Assembly: GCA_019925095.2 (NCBI GenBank)
Contig: CM034401.1
Coordinates: 11,133,338-11,197,337, forward strand
Length of the DNA stretch: 64,000 nt
From: Dendrolimus kikuchii
Lineage: Eukaryota; Arthropoda; Insecta; Lepidoptera; Lasiocampidae
Direction of reading: 5' to 3'
Every line of letters starts with the position of its first letter. Position 1 is the first letter of the stretch. Under the pieces are notes generated by a model. The model made no database searches, was not told the origin of the DNA, and was given only the letters and a program-made list of their open reading frames with translations. Positions 1 to 10,915 of this stretch are shown piece by piece. A program made the position numbers and the translations under genes.

Positions 1-3000
1 ACGCAGTGGACGCAGTGGACGCAGTGGACGCAGTGGACGCAGTGGACGCAGTGGACGCAGTGGACGCAGTGGACGCAGTGGACGCAGTGGACGCAGTGGA
101 CGCAGTGGACGCAGTGGACGCAGTGGACGCAGTGGACGCAGTGGACGCAGTGGACGCAGTGGACGCAGTGGACGCAGTGGACGCAGTGGACGCAGTGGAC
201 GCAGTGGACGCAGTGGACGCAGTGGACGCAGTGGACGCAGTGGACGCAGTGGACGCAGTGGACGCAGTGGACGCAGTGGACGCAGTGGACGCAGTGGACG
301 CAGTGGACGCAGTGGACGCAGTGGACGCAGTGGACGCAGTGGACGCAGTGGACGCAGTGGACGCAGTGGACGCAGTGGACGCAGTGGACGCAGTGGACGC
401 AGTGGACGCAGTGGACGCAGTGGACGCAGTGGACGCAGTGGACGCAGTGGACGCAGTGGACGCAGTGGACGCAGTGGACGCAGTGGACGCAGTGGACGCA
501 GTGGACGCAGTGGACGCAGTGGACGCAGTGGACGCAGTGGACGCAGTGGACGCAGTGGACGCAGTGGACGCAGTGGACGCAGTGGACGCAGTGGACGCAG
601 TGGACGCAGTGGACGCAGTGGACGCAGTGGACGCAGTGGACGCAGTGGACGCAGTGGACGCAGTGGACGCAGTGGACGCAGTGGACGCAGTGGACGCAGT
701 GGACGCAGTGGACGCAGTGGACGCAGTGGACGCAGTGGACGCAGTGGACGCAGTGGACGCAGTGGACGCAGTGGACGCAGTGGACGCAGTGGACGCAGTG
801 GACGCAGTGGACGCAGTGGACGCAGTGGACGCAGTGGACGCAGTGGACGCAGTGGACGCAGTGGACGCAGTGGACGCAGTGGACGCAGTGGACGCAGTGG
901 ACGCAGTGGACGCAGTGGACGCAGTGGACGCAGTGGACGCAGTGGACGCAGTGGACGCAGTGGACGCAGTGGACGCAGTGGACGCAGTGGACGCAGTGGA
1001 CGCAGTGGACGCAGTGGACGCAGTGGACGCAGTGGACGCAGTGGACGCAGTGGACGCAGTGGACGCAGTGGACGCAGTGGACGCAGTGGACGCAGTGGAC
1101 GCAGTGGACGCAGTGGACGCAGTGGACGCAGTGGACGCAGTGGACGCAGTGGACGCAGTGGACGCAGTGGACGCAGTGGACGCAGTGGACGCAGTGGACG
1201 CAGTGGACGCAGTGGACGCAGTGGACGCAGTGGACGCAGTGGACGCAGTGGACGCAGTGGACGCAGTGGACGCAGTGGACGCAGTGGACGCAGTGGACGC
1301 AGTGGACGCAGTGGACGCAGTGGACGCAGTGGACGCAGTGGACGCAGTGGACGCAGTGGACGCAGTGGACGCAGTGGACGCAGTGGACGCAGTGGACGCA
1401 GTGGACGCAGTGGACGCAGTGGACGCAGTGGACGCAGTGGACGCAGTGGACGCAGTGGACGCAGTGGACGCAGTGGACGCAGTGGACGCAGTGGACGCAG
1501 TGGACGCAGTGGACGCAGTGGACGCAGTGGACGCAGTGGACGCAGTGGACGCAGTGGACGCAGTGGACGCAGTGGACGCAGTGGACGCAGTGGACGCAGT
1601 GGACGCAGTGGACGCAGTGGACGCAGTGGACGCAGTGGACGCAGTGGACGCAGTGGACGCAGTGGACGCAGTGGACGCAGTGGACGCAGTGGACGCAGTG
1701 GACGCAGTGGACGCAGTGGACGCAGTGGACGCAGTGGACGCAGTGGACGCAGTGGACGCAGTGGACGCAGTGGACGCAGTGGACGCAGTGGACGCAGTGG
1801 ACGCAGTGGACGCAGTGGACGCAGTGGACGCAGTGGACGCAGTGGACGCAGTGGACGCAGTGGACGCAGTGGACGCAGTGGACGCAGTGGACGCAGTGGA
1901 CGCAGTGGACGCAGTGGACGCAGTGGACGCAGTGGACGCAGTGGACGCAGTGGACGCAGTGGACGCAGTGGACGCAGTGGACGCAGTGGACGCAGTGGAC
2001 GCAGTGGACGCAGTGGACGCAGTGGACGCAGTGGACGCAGTGGACGCAGTGGACGCAGTGGACGCAGTGGACGCAGTGGACGCAGTGGACGCAGTGGACG
2101 CAGTGGACGCAGTGGACGCAGTGGACGCAGTGGACGCAGTGGACGCAGTGGACGCAGTGGACGCAGTGGACGCAGTGGACGCAGTGGACGCAGTGGACGC
2201 AGTGGACGCAGTGGACGCAGTGGACGCAGTGGACGCAGTGGACGCAGTGGACGCAGTGGACGCAGTGGACGCAGTGGACGCAGTGGACGCAGTGGACGCA
2301 GTGGACGCAGTGGACGCAGTGGACGCAGTGGACGCAGTGGACGCAGTGGACGCAGTGGACGCAGTGGACGCAGTGGACGCAGTGGACGCAGTGGACGCAG
2401 TGGACGCAGTGGACGCAGTGGACGCAGTGGACGCAGTGGACGCAGTGGACGCAGTGGACGCAGTGGACGCAGTGGACGCAGTGGACGCAGTGGACGCAGT
2501 GGACGCAGTGGACGCAGTGGACGCAGTGGACGCAGTGGACGCAGTGGACGCAGTGGACGCAGTGGACGCAGTGGACGCAGTGGACGCAGTGGACGCAGTG
2601 GACGCAGTGGACGCAGTGGACGCAGTGGACGCAGTGGACGCAGTGGACGCAGTGGACGCAGTGGACGCAGTGGACGCAGTGGACGCAGTGGACGCAGTGG
2701 ACGCAGTGGACGCAGTGGACGCAGTGGACGCAGTGGACGCAGTGGACGCAGTGGACGCAGTGGACGCAGTGGACGCAGTGGACGCAGTGGACGCAGTGGA
2801 CGCAGTGGACGCAGTGGACGCAGTGGACGCAGTGGACGCAGTGGACGCAGTGGACGCAGTGGACGCAGTGGACGCAGTGGACGCAGTGGACGCAGTGGAC
2901 GCAGTGGACGCAGTGGACGCAGTGGACGCAGTGGACGCAGTGGACGCAGTGGACGCAGTGGACGCAGTGGACGCAGTGGACGCAGTGGACGCAGTGGACG

Positions 3001-3170
3001 CAGTGGACGCAGTGGACGCAGTGGACGCAGTGGACGCAGTGGACGCAGTGGACGCAGTGGACGCAGTGGACGCAGTGGACGCAGTGGACGCAGGGGACGC
3101 AGTGGACGCAGTGGACGCAGTGGACGCAGTGGACGCAGTGGACGCAGTGGACGCAGTGGACCCAGTGGAC
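1..3170. repeat. Homogeneous 9-bp tandem array (CAGTGGACG)n, about 350 units
   Basis: The unit CAGTGGACG repeats without a visible change from the window edge to about 3093. One T-to-G change follows at 3094 and one G-to-C at 3162, and the unit then drifts through GTGGACGAA and ATGGACAAA into the repeat that starts near 3171. The array runs off the left edge, so its true length is unknown. The unit has no stop in any of the six frames. The long Val-Asp-Ala frame (6-3224) is therefore automatic and is not evidence for a protein. Such homogeneity points to recent expansion or continuing homogenisation. Confidence 0.97.
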
Positions 3171-3556
3171 GAAATGGACAAAATCACAAAACCTGTCCTA
3201 GTTTCCGGGATAAACTATACATGAATCTATCCCAAAATGTATCCCATTATCCGGGATAAAAAGTATCCCTTGTCCACCCTCGGTATGAAAATTACATATA
3301 TACCGATTTTCAGCCAAATCGGTCCAGTAGTTTTTCCGTAAAAGCATAACAAACAAACAGACAAATATATTTTTATCCTGGAAACTATCCCATTTTTCGG
3401 GATAAAAAGTATCCTATGTTCATTCTCGGCATCGAAAATATATATATACTGAGTTTCAGCCAAATCGGTCCAGTCGTTTTTACGTGAAAACGGAACAGAC
3501 AGACAGACAGACAGACAGACAGAGTTACTTTCGCATTTATAATATTAATAGGGATT
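3171..3556 (+). repeat. Tail of dispersed repeat family A, joined to the 9-bp array
   Basis: Two tandem modules each hold a GGGATAAAAAGTATCC-like core, a stretch like CAGCCAAATCGGTCCAGT, a TTTTTCCGTGAAAACGG-like block and a CAGA run. The end reads TTTCGCATTTATAATATTAA then TAGGGATT. The same arrangement occurs at 45985-46248 and, reversed, at 50889-51240. There is no coding capacity. The family is non-autonomous and its class is not established here. The head of this copy should lie to the left of the array, outside the window. Confidence 0.85.
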
Positions 3557-4177
3557 CACTCCTAATAACTACCCACTAGATTTCAGTCTTTGCGTAGTTA
3601 TACACCCACTATGTCCTAAAAGACATGAAGCGTAAGCTAACATTTGTTTATTGGCTTCGTGATTAAACTGCGAGACATTCCCTAATCACTTCACATTTGT
3701 CCTGGGACGTCGAAAGACAGTTGCCACTGGAAATATAAACTCAAAATTAGTGTTTTGTAAATACGTAACTTTGACTTTATTGTGTAATCAAATATATTAT
3801 TAAGCTGTAACAATTGAACACCGATCAATTCCATAATAGTTGTTGGATCACAGTCATTTTTTCTCGAAAGTATTAAAAGATATTCTTCATTTCTCATATT
3901 CTGAAAGTACGTTCGGAGGTGCCCGATCACAGGGATGGAAACAGCACATTTCGTCTCTGGAAAACGATTTTCTCTACTGTCAAACAAATGAAAAACTATC
4001 CGAACCATACATACGACTTATGTTCCAACTTTATTTACAGCCACACTTAAATCACGGCATAAATTTTAATAAAATTTTTGTAACATTATTTTATACTTTA
4101 AAGTACTTTTCACTAAATTATTATTTAATTTACGTAAGTTCGAGCTAAATATTTACTATCATCAGCGACAAAAAGTC
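3557..4177. other. No recognisable gene
   Basis: AT-rich sequence between the family-A tail and a SINE. Open frames on both strands around 3690-4148 overlap each other and show no familiar domain or splice signals, so I treat them as chance. Confidence 0.5.
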
Positions 4178-4402
4178 GTGGTAGCGTAATGGCTAGCGCA
4201 CGCGTCCCAGACTCAAAGGACACGGGTTTGATCCTGACCAGAACGCATGCACCACTTAGTCAGTTTTCTCATCTAATGTGCATATTGTCACAATTACCAC
4301 GTGCTAACAACGGTGAAGGAAAACATCGTGATGCAACCTGCACATCGAGATAACCGATGTGTCAAATCTGCCAAGCCTCCTTGGACAAGCGTGGCGGGAA
4401 AA
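4178..4402 (+). mobile_element. tRNA-derived SINE, copy 1
   Basis: The head resembles a tRNA gene: a box-A-like GTAGCGTAATGGCTAGCGCA at 4181-4200 and a degenerate box B GGGTTTGATCC at 4224-4234. The body (CTAATGTGCATATTGTCACA, then a GTGATGCAACCTGCAC-like block) and the end (TTGGACAAGCGTGG) match the reversed copy at 19748-20045 and partly the copy at 20975-21255. It abuts the broken end of the RTE-like LINE, so one was probably inserted into the other. It is not a functional tRNA: the cloverleaf is not maintained. Confidence 0.8.
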
Positions 4403-6165
4403 CTTTTTAAGTTGCCCGAGAGCCGCACTAATCTCGTCCACGTTGACCTCCGGGATGTCCTCCGTATAATGGCGTGTGAGTGGTGCACGTGGATCTTCGT
4501 TGCTTTGCGTCGCAGGCTTCTTCGCCCGCGAAGAATACAGTAGCCCGTAGAACTTTTCTACCTCCGTCAGGATCTCAGAGCGAGACGTAAGCTCTCTGCC
4601 ATCCACTGTCCTCAGCTTTGCAACATGGCTCCTCCCCAAGCTTCCTGAGAAAACTCTGGACCCTTTGTTCTGCTCTATAGCCGCCTCAATGGCACGAGTA
4701 TTAGAGCAGCGGAGGTCCCGCCTTACAAGTTTTCTTATTTGCTTGGAGAGGGCCCGATGCTCTCATTTCTCGTCTCGTCTTCACGAGATCCAGAGTTTCG
4801 GTAGAAAGTTCGGACCGTCTGTTTCTTCGTACAGGCGGAAAATGCCTGCTACCCAAATCCTGCAACGTCTTCACCACGTGGTCGCTTATTTCGTCGCCTG
4901 TGGTTTCCAGCGATTCGAACCAATTGTGAAGTTCCAGTTGGAACTGTTCGGACCCGTGTTACATTTGAGGGGGCGTGGGTCGGAATGTAGATTTCACCAG
5001 GCGGAGTCTTTCAGCCTTAAAATTGATATTTAGAGTGCCTCGTACAAGACGGTGGTCGCTACCGGAATTGAACCTGTTGACCACTGAGACATCTCTAAAT
5101 ATATGCTTCTTATCCGCCATGATGAAATCTATCTCGTTTCTCGTCACAGTGTCGGGGCTCTGCCACATCCATCTCCTCTGGGGCTTCTTCTTGTAGAAGG
5201 AATTCATTAGGAAGAGCCCCTACATTTCTAGGAAGTTGACCAGCATTTGCCCCCTGTGACTTCTACGCTCCAATCCATAAGGTCCGATTATCGGTTCGTC
5301 GCATTCTTGTACTCCCACTTTGGCGTTGAAGTCCCCCATAACAGCGTTGGAGTGGGCGGAGGTTGTGCCATGTATGGCTTTAGTAATGTCGTCATACATA
5401 GCCTCAATCTCTTCGTCAGAGTGTGCCGAGGTCGGCGCATATACCTGTACAATCTTCAGGGAATACCTGTTGGTGAGTTTCAGTACTAGGTACGCTACCC
5501 TGTTCGACACACTGTTGACTTCCACAATGTTGTTAACGAGGGTCTTGTTCACGAGAAAGCCGACACCAACCTGGGAGGCCCTGTCACCTTCCCGAAAGTA
5601 GAGTAAGTGGCCAGACTCTAGGGTTACCGTATCCTCACCCTCTCTTCGGACTTCTGATAACCCTAGGATGTGCCAGTTAATTCGACTTAGCTCTACTTCC
5701 AGTTCTGTGAGGTGACTTTCCAGCCTAATCGTTCGTCCGTTATACGTCGCCAAGGTCAATTTAGTGAGTTCGCAGCCTCCCGTAACCCGGAGACTGTTAG
5801 CACCCTCCACCCCGGCGCGACCGCTACCGTAGCCGGGAATTGCTGAGTCACTGGGAACTTAGGGTCGTTTTCTATGGTGCTTTCTCATGGGGGATAAATA
5901 CCATAGTTACCACGCTTGGAATGCGGGTTGGTAACCGCAGTGCCGGCCCATTTGCATCGAAGACGCTACTGCCCGTCTCCGACCAGGGGATTTCTATAGG
6001 TCGGCTTTCTTACGATGGTTATACCTCTAACGATCGATCGCCAAAGCCTCGTTTGCTGACGGTAGGGGGTACCGCGAGCAGGTGAAGTTGACAATTGGGT
6101 CCACAAGTTGTTAAGCGTAAACCCCTTACCCCCCGGGTGTTTATGGGTTGATATTATTATTATTA
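4403..6165 (-). pseudogene. RTE-like LINE, 5' part with endonuclease; frameshifted, RT missing
   Basis: On the minus strand the frame 5810-5220 encodes an N-terminal APE-type endonuclease of the EEP fold. LTLATYNGRTIR opens the domain, LGLSEVRREGE carries the metal-binding Glu, VQVYAPT follows, and MGDFNAKVG holds the Asn/Asp pair. The domain continues after a frameshift at 5207-4959, where NEIDFIMADKK and SGSDHRLVRG supply the terminal Asp-His motif. The linker before the reverse transcriptase is still readable in broken frames down to about 4403, where it joins the SINE. The RT domain is absent. The 5' leader runs to about 6165 at an ATT repeat. The arrangement fits RTE-clade LINEs, annotated in insects as craniofacial-development-protein-2-like. 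It is dead: frameshifts, stops and loss of the 3' half. Confidence 0.85.
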
Positions 6166-6368
6166 TAGTGTCAAAAAAATACTGGCTGGTAGAACGCTAC
6201 ATACAAAAAAATACTTGACGTTCCATATGTGACATATTAAATGAGTTCATCATGCAGATTTAAATATGGATTCAACGCCTGATGCCATTAGAGAAGTAGT
6301 CGCTTTTATAAATAATCAGTTTTTATATACTTTCCTCATATTCGAAATGAAAAGCAAAGTGTTAACCT
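6166..6368. other. Probable intron of the + strand GPCR gene
   Basis: AT-rich sequence between the LINE and the hairpin; no feature seen. If the upstream GPCR exons lie outside the window, everything to the left is also intron. Confidence 0.4.
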
Positions 6369-6463
6369 CGGGTGAAAGGTTTATTTAGGCACTCGAACTA
6401 TTAGCGCCCTCGCTACACTTGTGTGGCAAACAATCTCATGCCTAAATAGGTCACTTTCACCTC
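6369..6463. repeat. Short inverted repeat, 95 bp, about 23-bp arms
   Basis: The left arm CGGGTGAAAGGTTTATTTAG (6369-6388, continuing GCA) pairs with the right arm 6439-6463 (TGCCTAAATAGGTCACTTTC, continuing ACC) with a few mismatches. The loop of about 45 bases is relatively GC-rich. It sits 40 bp before the TM7 exon of the GPCR, so it would be transcribed in its intron. It could be a tiny MITE or an RNA hairpin. Confidence 0.65.
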
Positions 6464-6502
6464 TCATGTAACAATCTACTATTAACACCCGGCTCTTTAC
6501 AG

Positions 6503-6607
6503 GTTTGGAAAGTCTTAAACTACCTATGTTACATTGCACACTTATCAAGCGCTGTCAACCCAATACTATACGGACTTATGTCAAAAAAATTTCGACAAGC
6601 GTTTAAG
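6503..6607 (+). CDS. Class A peptide GPCR, TM7/helix 8 exon
   Basis: This 35-codon exon lies between a splice acceptor (CTCTTTACAG just before 6503) and a donor (GTAATG at 6608), phase 0 at both ends. It encodes the end of a rhodopsin-family receptor: a hydrophobic helix with the NPxxY motif as NPILY, then SKKFRQAFK, the usual amphipathic helix 8. The receptor would sit in the plasma membrane and signal through a G protein. The next exon at 7533 continues the frame to a stop. Upstream exons (TM1-TM6) are not found and probably lie left of the window. The identical ending FRxAFK plus phase-0 intron in the exon at 61951-62058 suggests the same peptide-receptor group, but I cannot name the ligand. 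Confidence 0.85.
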
Positions 6608-7532
6608 GTAATGGTCATGTTTTATTTTTACACTATCATATGGCCGGGTCCTACATTTTACCGACAATTTATTTGCCTTACTTACTATCTATTAAAATTT
6701 TGACATAAGCTCCACACAAATAACGTGGAAATTAAACCGATGATTGAGACAAGTGAAAGAGTAGCAAGTATAGGAACCGGTAATTAGCCGTTATTTCAAA
6801 TATGTTATGTCCGTCATCGATCTATCTATGTATGTCATTGTTCATTTTTCCTAGAAACTATTGGTTGTGAACATAGATAAAATGTGATAGAAAGGTATAT
6901 ATAGTTCATTTAGACCTGCAAAATTATGCAGGGAATTGCGAAAAAAGTGGCCGCCTCGCACGTAATTAAGTGTTGATAAAAAAGTTCCAGTATATCTGCA
7001 TAGTCGTGAGGGCAATCGTTAGCCAGATTTAGAAAAACATAAAAACTGAATATCTACCCCGCGCACAACGCAGGGTTTCATAAGGGTGACAAATATTAAC
7101 GGTTTTCTTTCATTACGACAACACCAAAAAAATAACATATACCAAAAAACTACTCAACGCATACTATTCAAATAATTTACGTTGGAAGTTTTTTTAAGCT
7201 CTACCATTTAGTTTTTTCAAAATTGTCCGCTTTATAAATTAAAAGTTACAGGAGGGGGGGGGGGGGGACACAATATTTCGCCAACACACTTCATTACAAA
7301 AGACATTCAGAAACATCGTTATCTTCTTTTCAAGATCTGACTAACGATAGAGATCTCAACAAACTTTCCTTTTTTCATTCATTTTTATTAAATATACATT
7401 ATGTTACATTTACACAGATTTATTCACATCTAATTAAATGTCTGTTTTTTATATTTAAATCATTTTATAATGATTGTGTATTGTGTAAATATGTCATAAT
7501 ATTACTTACTTATAAAGGTACATTGATTTCAG
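6608..7532 (+). other. Intron between the two + strand GPCR exons
   Basis: It starts GTAATG and ends TTGATTTCAG. It is AT-rich and contains a run of 14 G residues at 7254-7267. No other feature is seen. Confidence 0.7.
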
Positions 7533-7655
7533 GCATTCGTCAGGAGACCCAAATGCTACAATTGGAAGAGGACCAACTTAGCAAAACGTTCTATAACACG
7601 AAACAACAGCAAAAATGAAATTACTTTGAGAGAAGTCAAGTTGAACGACACTTAA
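7533..7655 (+). CDS. Class A peptide GPCR, C-terminal tail exon with stop
   Basis: After the acceptor TTGATTTCAG the phase-0 frame continues directly from the TM7 exon for 40 codons and ends at TAA (7653-7655). It reads AFVRRPKCYNWKRTNLAKRS and then about twenty polar residues rich in Asn, Lys and Thr. This is as expected for an intracellular GPCR tail: basic, with Ser/Thr phosphorylation candidates and a Cys (residue 8) just after helix 8 that could be palmitoylated. The coding assignment rests on exact frame agreement with the upstream exon and on good splice signals. The sequence is AT-rich like its surroundings. Confidence 0.75.
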   Translation, partial: AFVRRPKCYNWKRTNLAKRSITRNNSKNEITLREVKLNDT

Positions 7656-8380
7656 TACAAAACAGTTAGACATTGTAAACATAACTATCAAAGGTCAAAA
7701 CAAGAAGCATATTCTAAACATTTTACACAGAGTACAGTGTGAAAGTTTAAATATTATTATACTTATTTATTTAAAACAATAATTTATGTAGATATAATGT
7801 TTCAATCTTTGTTAGATAGTTAGCTTTTTAAGAAATCGATAAATCTCCTATGTTCTATTTTAGCAGTTAGATGCAAGTAGTAAATAATTTGCATTTGTTT
7901 TTATTTTCAAAATTACGCAAACATGCTGATATATTACCTCGCTGTAAATGTTTACTTACGCATATGTAGTTTCTGAATAGTTCTGTGTACACATTACTAG
8001 GCGGTAAACCGCAATATTTAACTTCGAAACAATTTTGACTACATCCTCTGAAAGTACTTAAACTCTGACTCCGCGTCATAGGAAAGAAAGGCAAGGAAAA
8101 ACTTTTCATCACATTAATCTAAGAACACATGTCTGTTGTTCTTTGTTACAAAATATTATTAAAACGTATATAAGTCAAAAAATCTTGAAGAAAGAAGTGG
8201 GAAGATGTTTGACCACGTTTGTTACGACACAATCCAGGAATATTTAAGTTTCGGGTAAATAGGTATTTTCTTGTTAAGCTTGCTCCATTTTAGACCGTAT
8301 TATCATTTAACACTAGACGTGATCGTGGTCAGACGTGAACCTAGTTATTTATATAAAAACAACCTTATGCACATTTATAG
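7656..8380. other. Likely 3' UTR and downstream sequence of the + strand GPCR gene
   Basis: AT-rich, no coding signal. I could not assign a polyadenylation site with confidence. Confidence 0.35.
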
Positions 8381-8549
8381 AAGGCAAAACAAGGGAAGGA
8401 AAGAAAGACCAAGGCGACAATTCATGGTTCAAATTAAGGGAAAAGTGTGTGTCGTGGCGTTGAAAGAAATAAAACAGCTGACGGATAATCGATCAGATTT
8501 GAGGAGGCTCCGCCGACAAGAGCACAGCTCTGGAATAATGATAAGATAG
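8381..8549 (+). pseudogene. LINE reverse transcriptase, extreme C-terminus
   Basis: The frame reads KGRKERPRRQFMVQIKGKV and then a Leu-Lys-Glu-Ile-Lys-Gln-Leu / Asp-Arg / Leu-Arg-Arg pattern, ending QEHSSGI before a stop at 8547-8549. This Arg/Pro-rich patch with 'R-R-x-F-x-x-Q-I-K' and a final 'D-R-x-x-x-R-R-L' is typical of the end of insect LINE ORF2 proteins. It is a 5'-truncated copy, a single exon-sized remnant. The open frame upstream to 8271 is not conserved LINE sequence. Confidence 0.6.
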
Positions 8550-10010
8550 ACAACATTATAAATTAATACATAGAAGAAAACTGTACTTTTACTAGTTATA
8601 ATCAATTAATAATAGTTTGTATTTTACCAATAATTCCTTAAAAAAAAGTAGAAACGTAGTAATAAGTTTATTAAAATACACTATTTTGTTCCATTTATCG
8701 TCAGTTTTTGAATGGTTCTTCATTGTCTTGAAAATCTAATAAGAGTGCGTATAGCTATAAGTCGGAGGAGCTCTGTATAAGAGAAATGTTGCACGGACGA
8801 CGTCATCTTAACCATACTTGTTCTAATATCTTGGAGTTGTGAACTTCGCCTTGCAGTGTTTGTAGATAATTACTGTTAAGATTAATAAAGCTGTTATTGC
8901 TTTTTTGTCTTTGGTGCGTGTATCGAAATATTGATCCGATTAATATCGATGAAGTACTTCTTAAATACAATTCATTAATAAAAACTCTATAAGTGAAGAG
9001 TTAATAATATTTATTTTCTATAAAATATGCTTTAAAATGAATAATAGAAACACGATGATATTATTACACATTTATTACAAAATGAATTACACGTATTAAT
9101 CCTTTACATTTAACATATATCAATCCACAAAAATAAAAGAATAATGTTTTAAATACTAGACAAATGTCTATATGTTAATTAAAGTAAAAATCGACGGTCA
9201 CAAGGAATACAACCTATTGGCACAATGTCGGTGTAAAATACAGAGATAGATTTACTTACAGGTTTTGTTTTAAATAAACACTTACACTATTTTAGTTTGG
9301 ACTTGTTGAGTTTGTACCAGTTTGAAAATTCACAGTAAACTAAACTCTAGGCTGGTGTCGCCTCAAAATGAGAACTAGGTTTAGGCAACCTAAGTGCAAT
9401 AAAAGGGCGAAAATACAACAATCAGTGGCGCTGACAGACGACAGTGTGGTCAACCGCTGTGTTAAATAATGTTCGTTAAAATATTGAGTTCGAATTTGAA
9501 AATAAATTGATCAAATATTGAAACAATTAATTTGAATACGTGACTTATTCTTGGGCTTATTTAAAAATTGTTTTTATCATTATAAAACTGATAAACACAA
9601 GTCATTGTTTGATTTGATGTATGAGTAATTTAAGTACATGTAATTAAAACAAAACCAATGCGTCTGTGAAATCAAAATAACGCAATAAAATACAACACAG
9701 CAGCCAAGTATACGTGATTCCATAGATGCAACAATCATCCATTACTCGTATAATTCATGTTCACATAAGGACCCTGTGTTTTTTTTTCAAAAAGACTACA
9801 CAATTCTACAAAACGCCCTTCATTACGTACATTTTGTCCACATGATAATTATTTTCAAAATATTTAATTATTATACACAATTTTTCACACTTTCTTTGTT
9901 CCTTTATTATGAGCTGAGGAGGATAGAATAAATCCTAATTACATAGAATTGCCTATAATGAAAGGAGAGATCGTCGCCCTGTTATTATTTTATGTTAGTT
10001 CCACCATATT
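8550..10010. other. AT-rich non-coding DNA, no gene seen
   Basis: Long AT-rich tracts. A less AT-rich stretch at 8700-8910 ends in ATTAATAAAGCTG and could be an old retroelement end, but no partner copy is present in the window. Confidence 0.4.
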
Positions 10011-10180
10011 TACGAAGCTAAACAAGTTACTCTTGTGTTATGGGTAATATACAATAGACAAGTTTTACTACGTGTTTTTCGCTGCTGAAAATCGAACCCA
10101 GGGCCATCTGCGTTCCAATGAACTGAAGGCGTACCAACACCCTCCTCTCCCCCTAAGAGTCGTGACCCCCACGTTGAGAA
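10011..10180. repeat. Dispersed repeat fragment (copy of 50815-50880)
   Basis: The stretch with CTTGTGTTATGGGTAATATA (10031-10050) recurs at 50837-50862 with a short insertion. The following AAAATCGAACCCAGGGCC is a degenerate reversed tRNA-like block of the sort that ends lepidopteran SINE-like repeats. No coding potential. Confidence 0.5.
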
Positions 10181-10366
10181 ACGATGCAGTAGAACACAGA
10201 GCCAATCAAATAAATATTGTCTCTTTTAATTTGCTAAAGAAACTATACTTTGGATGGAGAACATCCTACAATAATTTGGCCATTCATCAATGAACCTACG
10301 ACGGATGTAACCTACCTCCCAGCTAATTCAGCTTAAATTGCGAACTAGACTTAAACTAGAATAAAA

Positions 10367-10420
10367 AATGAGGATATCTATAAGAGTACCGAAATAGGTA
10401 CTCTTATGGATATCCTCATT
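10367..10420. repeat. Near-perfect 54-nt hairpin, 24-bp stem
   Basis: The left arm 10367-10390 (begins AATGAGGATATC) and right arm 10397-10420 (ends ATATCCTCATT) pair over 24 bp with one mismatch around a 6-base GAAATA loop. The flanks do not extend the pairing. The loop is short for a canonical microRNA precursor. It may be the scar of an inverted-repeat element. Confidence 0.85.
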
Positions 10421-10915
10421 TGTGATTCCATCAAGAAGACGAAAACCTCATATATTTGATCAGTTCACGTAATAGCCCTAGACGACTTAGACACGACTTT
10501 GAATTTATGGAAAATTCCTACCCTTAGAACAATATTTAACAACAGTAATCATATTTGTATAATGTAACCTAAGCCCTTGCAATTACTCAAGTAACCTTAT
10601 TTTTATGGGAAGACTAAAGGGCACAAACGAGGATACAAATAACACGTATTAGGGGCCTACTGGCTAGTAAATCCGGTAATATCATGTTGAACAGACCCGC
10701 CGTAGCTAGTTTTCACTCAATTAAGCCGCTATTGTATGGCTAGACTATATTATGCAATGTATATTTAGGTCTTAAATTGCTTGTGATTTCATGGTCAACT
10801 TGCTTCACTAGGAGAAACATTTTCGAGGCGGCAAGCGGTATTTTTTGTTCCTACGGTCAAATATCAAAAAATAATACGATGAACTTACAAAAATATCCCA
10901 AAAATATAGATTTGT
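10421..10915. other. No gene seen
   Basis: AT-rich spacer. The hairpin borders it on the left and the family-C repeat cluster on the right. Confidence 0.4.

Noticed and set aside
1..3170. A CRISPR array
   Set aside because: The repeats are directly adjacent 9-mers without spacers, in insect DNA.
6..3224. A 1072-residue Val-Asp-Ala repeat protein
   Set aside because: The 9-bp unit lacks stops in every frame, so a long frame is guaranteed. There is no start context or non-repeat domain, and the end is repeat sequence.
3691..4148. Overlapping frames of about 100 codons on both strands
   Set aside because: They overlap each other, lack domains and splice context, and composition matches the AT-rich surroundings.
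4178..4250. A true tRNA gene
   Set aside because: Box A and box B are present but degenerate, and the same sequence with the same non-tRNA body recurs at 19.8 and 21.0 kb; it is a SINE.
10367..10420. A confident microRNA gene
   Set aside because: The loop is only 6 bases and the stem does not extend into the flanks; without small-RNA data it stays a hairpin.
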